A stretch of 64,000 nt of DNA, taken from Nostoc sp. UHCC 0302 (GTDB lineage: Bacteria > Cyanobacteriota > Cyanobacteriia > Cyanobacteriales > Nostocaceae). The notes beneath the pieces are model-generated. The model was not told where the DNA came from and ran no database searches. It saw nothing but the letters and a program-made list of their open reading frames with translations. Below are positions 61,817 through 64,000 of the stretch, piece after piece; the first letter of the stretch is position 1; every line of letters begins with the position of its first letter. The stretch spans positions 8,324,665 through 8,388,664 of the forward strand of contig NZ_CP151099.1 of the NCBI RefSeq assembly GCF_038096175.1, given 5' to 3'. Made by a program: the position numbers and the translations under genes.

Positions 61817-63640
61817 TCACCACCCTCTAGGGGAACCTTCGCCACGAGGATCAGCTGCTGCTTCTAAAGTTCCATCTTCAGTTACTACGATCGCGTTAGC
61901 ATTACCCCAAGGATTAGTTTCTTTAATCTTGTGTCCCCGACGGCGTAAGTCTTGCAGGGTTAAAGCATCCAAACCCCAAGGTTCTACACGTAATTCATCG
62001 GGAAGCCATTGATGATGTATGCGTGGCAGAGATACAGCTGCACCAACATTCATGTTGTATTCCAGCACATTTAGAATGATTTGCAACACTTGAGTAATAA
62101 TGGTGCTACCACCCGGCGTACCTACTGCCATGCGGAGGCGGCGATTCTCTGTAATAATTGTGGGAGTCATGCTGGACAGGGGAGTTTTGCGAGGTGCGAT
62201 CGCATTGGCATCATTGCCAACTAAACCAAAGGCATTAGGCACTCCTAGCGCCGCAGCAAAATCATCCATCTCATTGTTGAGAACAATCCCAGTTCCTGGT
62301 GTGATGACACCAGCACCAAAGCCGAGGTTAATCGTAAAAGTCAGACTTACCGCGTTGCGTTGTTCATCTACAACTGTAAGATGACTTGTTTCAAGAGATT
62401 CAGAAGATTTGGAATTTTGAGATGATTGAGAATTTTGAATCGTATTGAGTCCAGGCTTGACCTGAGTTGAAGGTCTAGCCATTTTCATATTAATTTCTTG
62501 ACGGCGTTTTTGAGTGTAAGCAGGGCTAATCAGTTGTTGTACAGGAACTTTGACAAAATCAGGATCTCCTAAATATTGCGAACGGTCAGCATAAGCAATC
62601 TTCATTGCTTCTACTATTAAATGTATGGCATCGGGATGATGCCATCCCAAAGATTTTAAATCAGTATCACCGATAATATTTAAAATCTGCAATAGGTGAA
62701 CACCTCCCGATGATGGTGGCGGCATTGAACAAATTTGCGCTTTGCGGAAATTTCCACAAACGGGAGTGCGCCAAATTGGTTTGTAAGCTTTGAGGTCTTC
62801 TAAAGTAATTAAACCACCGTTTTTTGCCATATCAGAAGCGATCGCACGAGCTATACTCCCGGTGTAAAAACTCTGAGGATTTTGAGCAATTGCTGCTAAT
62901 GTACGTGCTAAGTCACGCTGTACTAGCCTTTCTCCAGGCTGATAAAATTCTCTGTTATGTATGAAAATTTCCCGCGCCGCCTGATTTTTGAGAATTTCTT
63001 GCTGGCGGTTCTTGTACTCTGAGATCGAACGCCAAGTAGTTTGAGGGCTGAGGATAAAGCCATCTTTAGCCAGAGCGATTGCAGGTTTCACCACCTCTTG
63101 CCAAGGTAGTTTACCATAGCGACGCTGGACTTCATATAGTCCCGCCACGGTTCCTGGTGTCGCCACTGCCAAATATCCGTTCACACTTGCATTGGGACGT
63201 ACCTTACCTTGTGCGTCCAGATACATATTTTTTGTAGCTTTCAAGGGTGCGCGTTCCCGAAAATCTAGCGCTTTCATCTCACCAGTTCCTTGAGAATGCA
63301 TCAGCAAAAAGCCACCGCCGCCAATTCCTGCTGAAAAAGGTTCTACTACAGATATAGCAAAGGTTGTGGCTACTGCTGCATCAACTGCATTGCCACCCTT
63401 GCGTAACATAGAAATTCCTGCTTCACTTGCTAGAGGATGCGCTGAAACCACCATCCCCTTTTTACTGCGTAGTGGTAAAGTTACTGTAGCTGATGCGATT
63501 TGGCTGTAAACGAGGACGCCAAAAGAAAATACTGCGATCACCACTCGTTTGTAATTGTAAAGTGTGGCGATCGTAGATGACCTGTGAGCCGAAAACGGAT
63601 ATTGAAGTTTAATAGGCTTGGATGTATGGCTTACAGACAA
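61817..63640 (-). CDS. ggt: Gamma-glutamyltransferase
   Basis: GGT cleaves glutathione and other gamma-glutamyl compounds outside the cytoplasm. The 607-residue proenzyme has an N-terminal hydrophobic export segment (VVIAVFSFGVLVYSQIASA). It contains GGNAVDAAVATTFAISVVEP, GIGGGGFLLMHSQG and DFRERAPLKA with the substrate Arg. The processing Thr is in ETSHLTVVD, which starts the small subunit. PGTGIVLNNEMDDFA and GTPGGSTIITQVLQ complete the active site. The start is TTG 63640; no Shine-Dalgarno sequence is evident. It is monocistronic. Confidence 0.94.
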   Translation of the reverse strand: MSVSHTSKPIKLQYPFSAHRSSTIATLYNYKRVVIAVFSFGVLVYSQIASATVTLPLRSKKGMVVSAHPLASEAGISMLRKGGNAVDAAVATTFAISVVEPFSAGIGGGGFLLMHSQGTGEMKALDFRERAPLKATKNMYLDAQGKVRPNASVNGYLAVATPGTVAGLYEVQRRYGKLPWQEVVKPAIALAKDGFILSPQTTWRSISEYKNRQQEILKNQAAREIFIHNREFYQPGERLVQRDLARTLAAIAQNPQSFYTGSIARAIASDMAKNGGLITLEDLKAYKPIWRTPVCGNFRKAQICSMPPPSSGGVHLLQILNIIGDTDLKSLGWHHPDAIHLIVEAMKIAYADRSQYLGDPDFVKVPVQQLISPAYTQKRRQEINMKMARPSTQVKPGLNTIQNSQSSQNSKSSESLETSHLTVVDEQRNAVSLTFTINLGFGAGVITPGTGIVLNNEMDDFAAALGVPNAFGLVGNDANAIAPRKTPLSSMTPTIITENRRLRMAVGTPGGSTIITQVLQIILNVLEYNMNVGAAVSLPRIHHQWLPDELRVEPWGLDALTLQDLRRRGHKIKETNPWGNANAIVVTEDGTLEAAADPRGEGSPRGW

Positions 63641-64000
63641 ATTTAATTACCTTCAGTCGAACTTAGCTAACTCAGGTTAAATAATCGATAAGGTTGCTAT
63701 ATTACTAGCCAAATAATATGTATCAACTTAATTACTCCAACCAGTAATTTTATATGCCGGCATCAGCGATCGCAATAAATCCATTAAAATTGTAAGTAAA
63801 CGTATATGTTAGTCTTTGCTTACAGTTATCAAGTTGCCTTTGGCATTGCATTACTAAGCGTAAACAGCCAGTTAACAGAAGAATATAAATTAACTGTTAG
63901 CCGTGGGCAAATACCGTTATTTCCATATTTGCTTGCAAAATTAACCATAAACAAAAGCTCCCTAGCGAAGAAAAGAGCTAGAGAGCTATTTGTTGTTTAA
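63641..64000. other. Window end, no supported gene
   Basis: The 360 bases to the window end hold a HIP1-like site (AGCGATCGCAA near 63766) and a hairpin near the end. A plus-strand frame from 63806 to the last base runs through that hairpin and lacks coding character, so I do not call it. Confidence 0.4.
63956..63987. terminator. Hairpin at window end
   Basis: AGCTCCCTAGC pairs with GCTAGAGAGCT over ten of eleven positions with one mismatch. T-rich sequence lies on both sides, so it could serve either strand. Confidence 0.55.

Noticed and set aside
63806..64000. 64-codon plus-strand frame at the window end
   Set aside because: It runs through a terminator-like hairpin and has no ribosome site.

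Overview
The window is chromosomal DNA of a filamentous, probably heterocyst-forming (Nostocales-type) cyanobacterium. The evidence is the oxygenic-photosynthesis genes (psbV, a psbV2-like gene, petE, petJ, crtH), cyanobacteria-restricted families (DUF3370, DUF1802, TIGR02587/TIGR02588), very frequent HIP1 octamers (GCGATCGC), and many short tandem heptamer repeats of the CCCCAAT or TCATTAG kind between genes. No prophage, CRISPR array, transposase or rRNA operon was seen.

Layout. 0-7 kb: ppc, small conserved proteins, a DUF3370 lipoprotein, and the decayed 3' end of an AAA+ ATPase gene. 7-9 kb: two sugar-type ABC permeases. 9-12 kb: an electron-carrier island with psbV, psbV2-like, petE and petJ. 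12-21 kb: a TonB-like protein, a lipase-like hydrolase, a cytochrome b6-like protein lacking one haem ligand, a cation/proton antiporter, tRNA-Glu, and a GAF sensor kinase without its phospho-accepting His overlapping a START-fold gene. 21.7-24.5 kb: an RHH regulator, an HNH nuclease and a polysaccharide deacetylase. 24.7-25.3 kb: a compact array of four or five divergent tRNA-like genes closed by a HIP1-built hairpin. 25-32 kb: stress and envelope genes (secreted small protein, Dps, a ChaB fusion, TIGR02587/88, CsbD, GlsB/YeaQ). 32-41 kb: kptA, an aromatic amino acid permease, a possible SLATT membrane protein, a PLP dehydratase, a GNAT protein, two AAA+ ATPases and an atypical argJ. 41-47 kb: an orphan sugar-binding protein, accD, prepilin peptidase and leuB. 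47-50 kb: a frameshifted PIN gene with a small partner, a pentapeptide protein and purT. 50-58 kb: an AMIN/beta-lactamase-fold protein, crtH, upp, YggT, aroE and a hydrolase. 59-64 kb: an aldo/keto reductase, DUF1802, a small conserved protein and gamma-glutamyltransferase.

Most genes are single transcription units. Tight couplings are the ABC permeases (4-base overlap), kinase/START (8-base overlap), TIGR02587/TIGR02588 (4-base overlap) and AAA+/GNAT/dehydratase. The permease pair and the sugar-binding protein could serve one importer although they lie 33 kb apart, with no ATPase gene in the window.

The most unusual items are the tRNA mini-array, heptamer repeats that run in register into start codons, several proteins that have lost a defining residue (b6-like, sensor kinase, AAA+ Walker B, beta-lactamase fold), an OAT2-like ArgJ, and three gene remnants. 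All family calls are from reading the sequence; no database search was possible.
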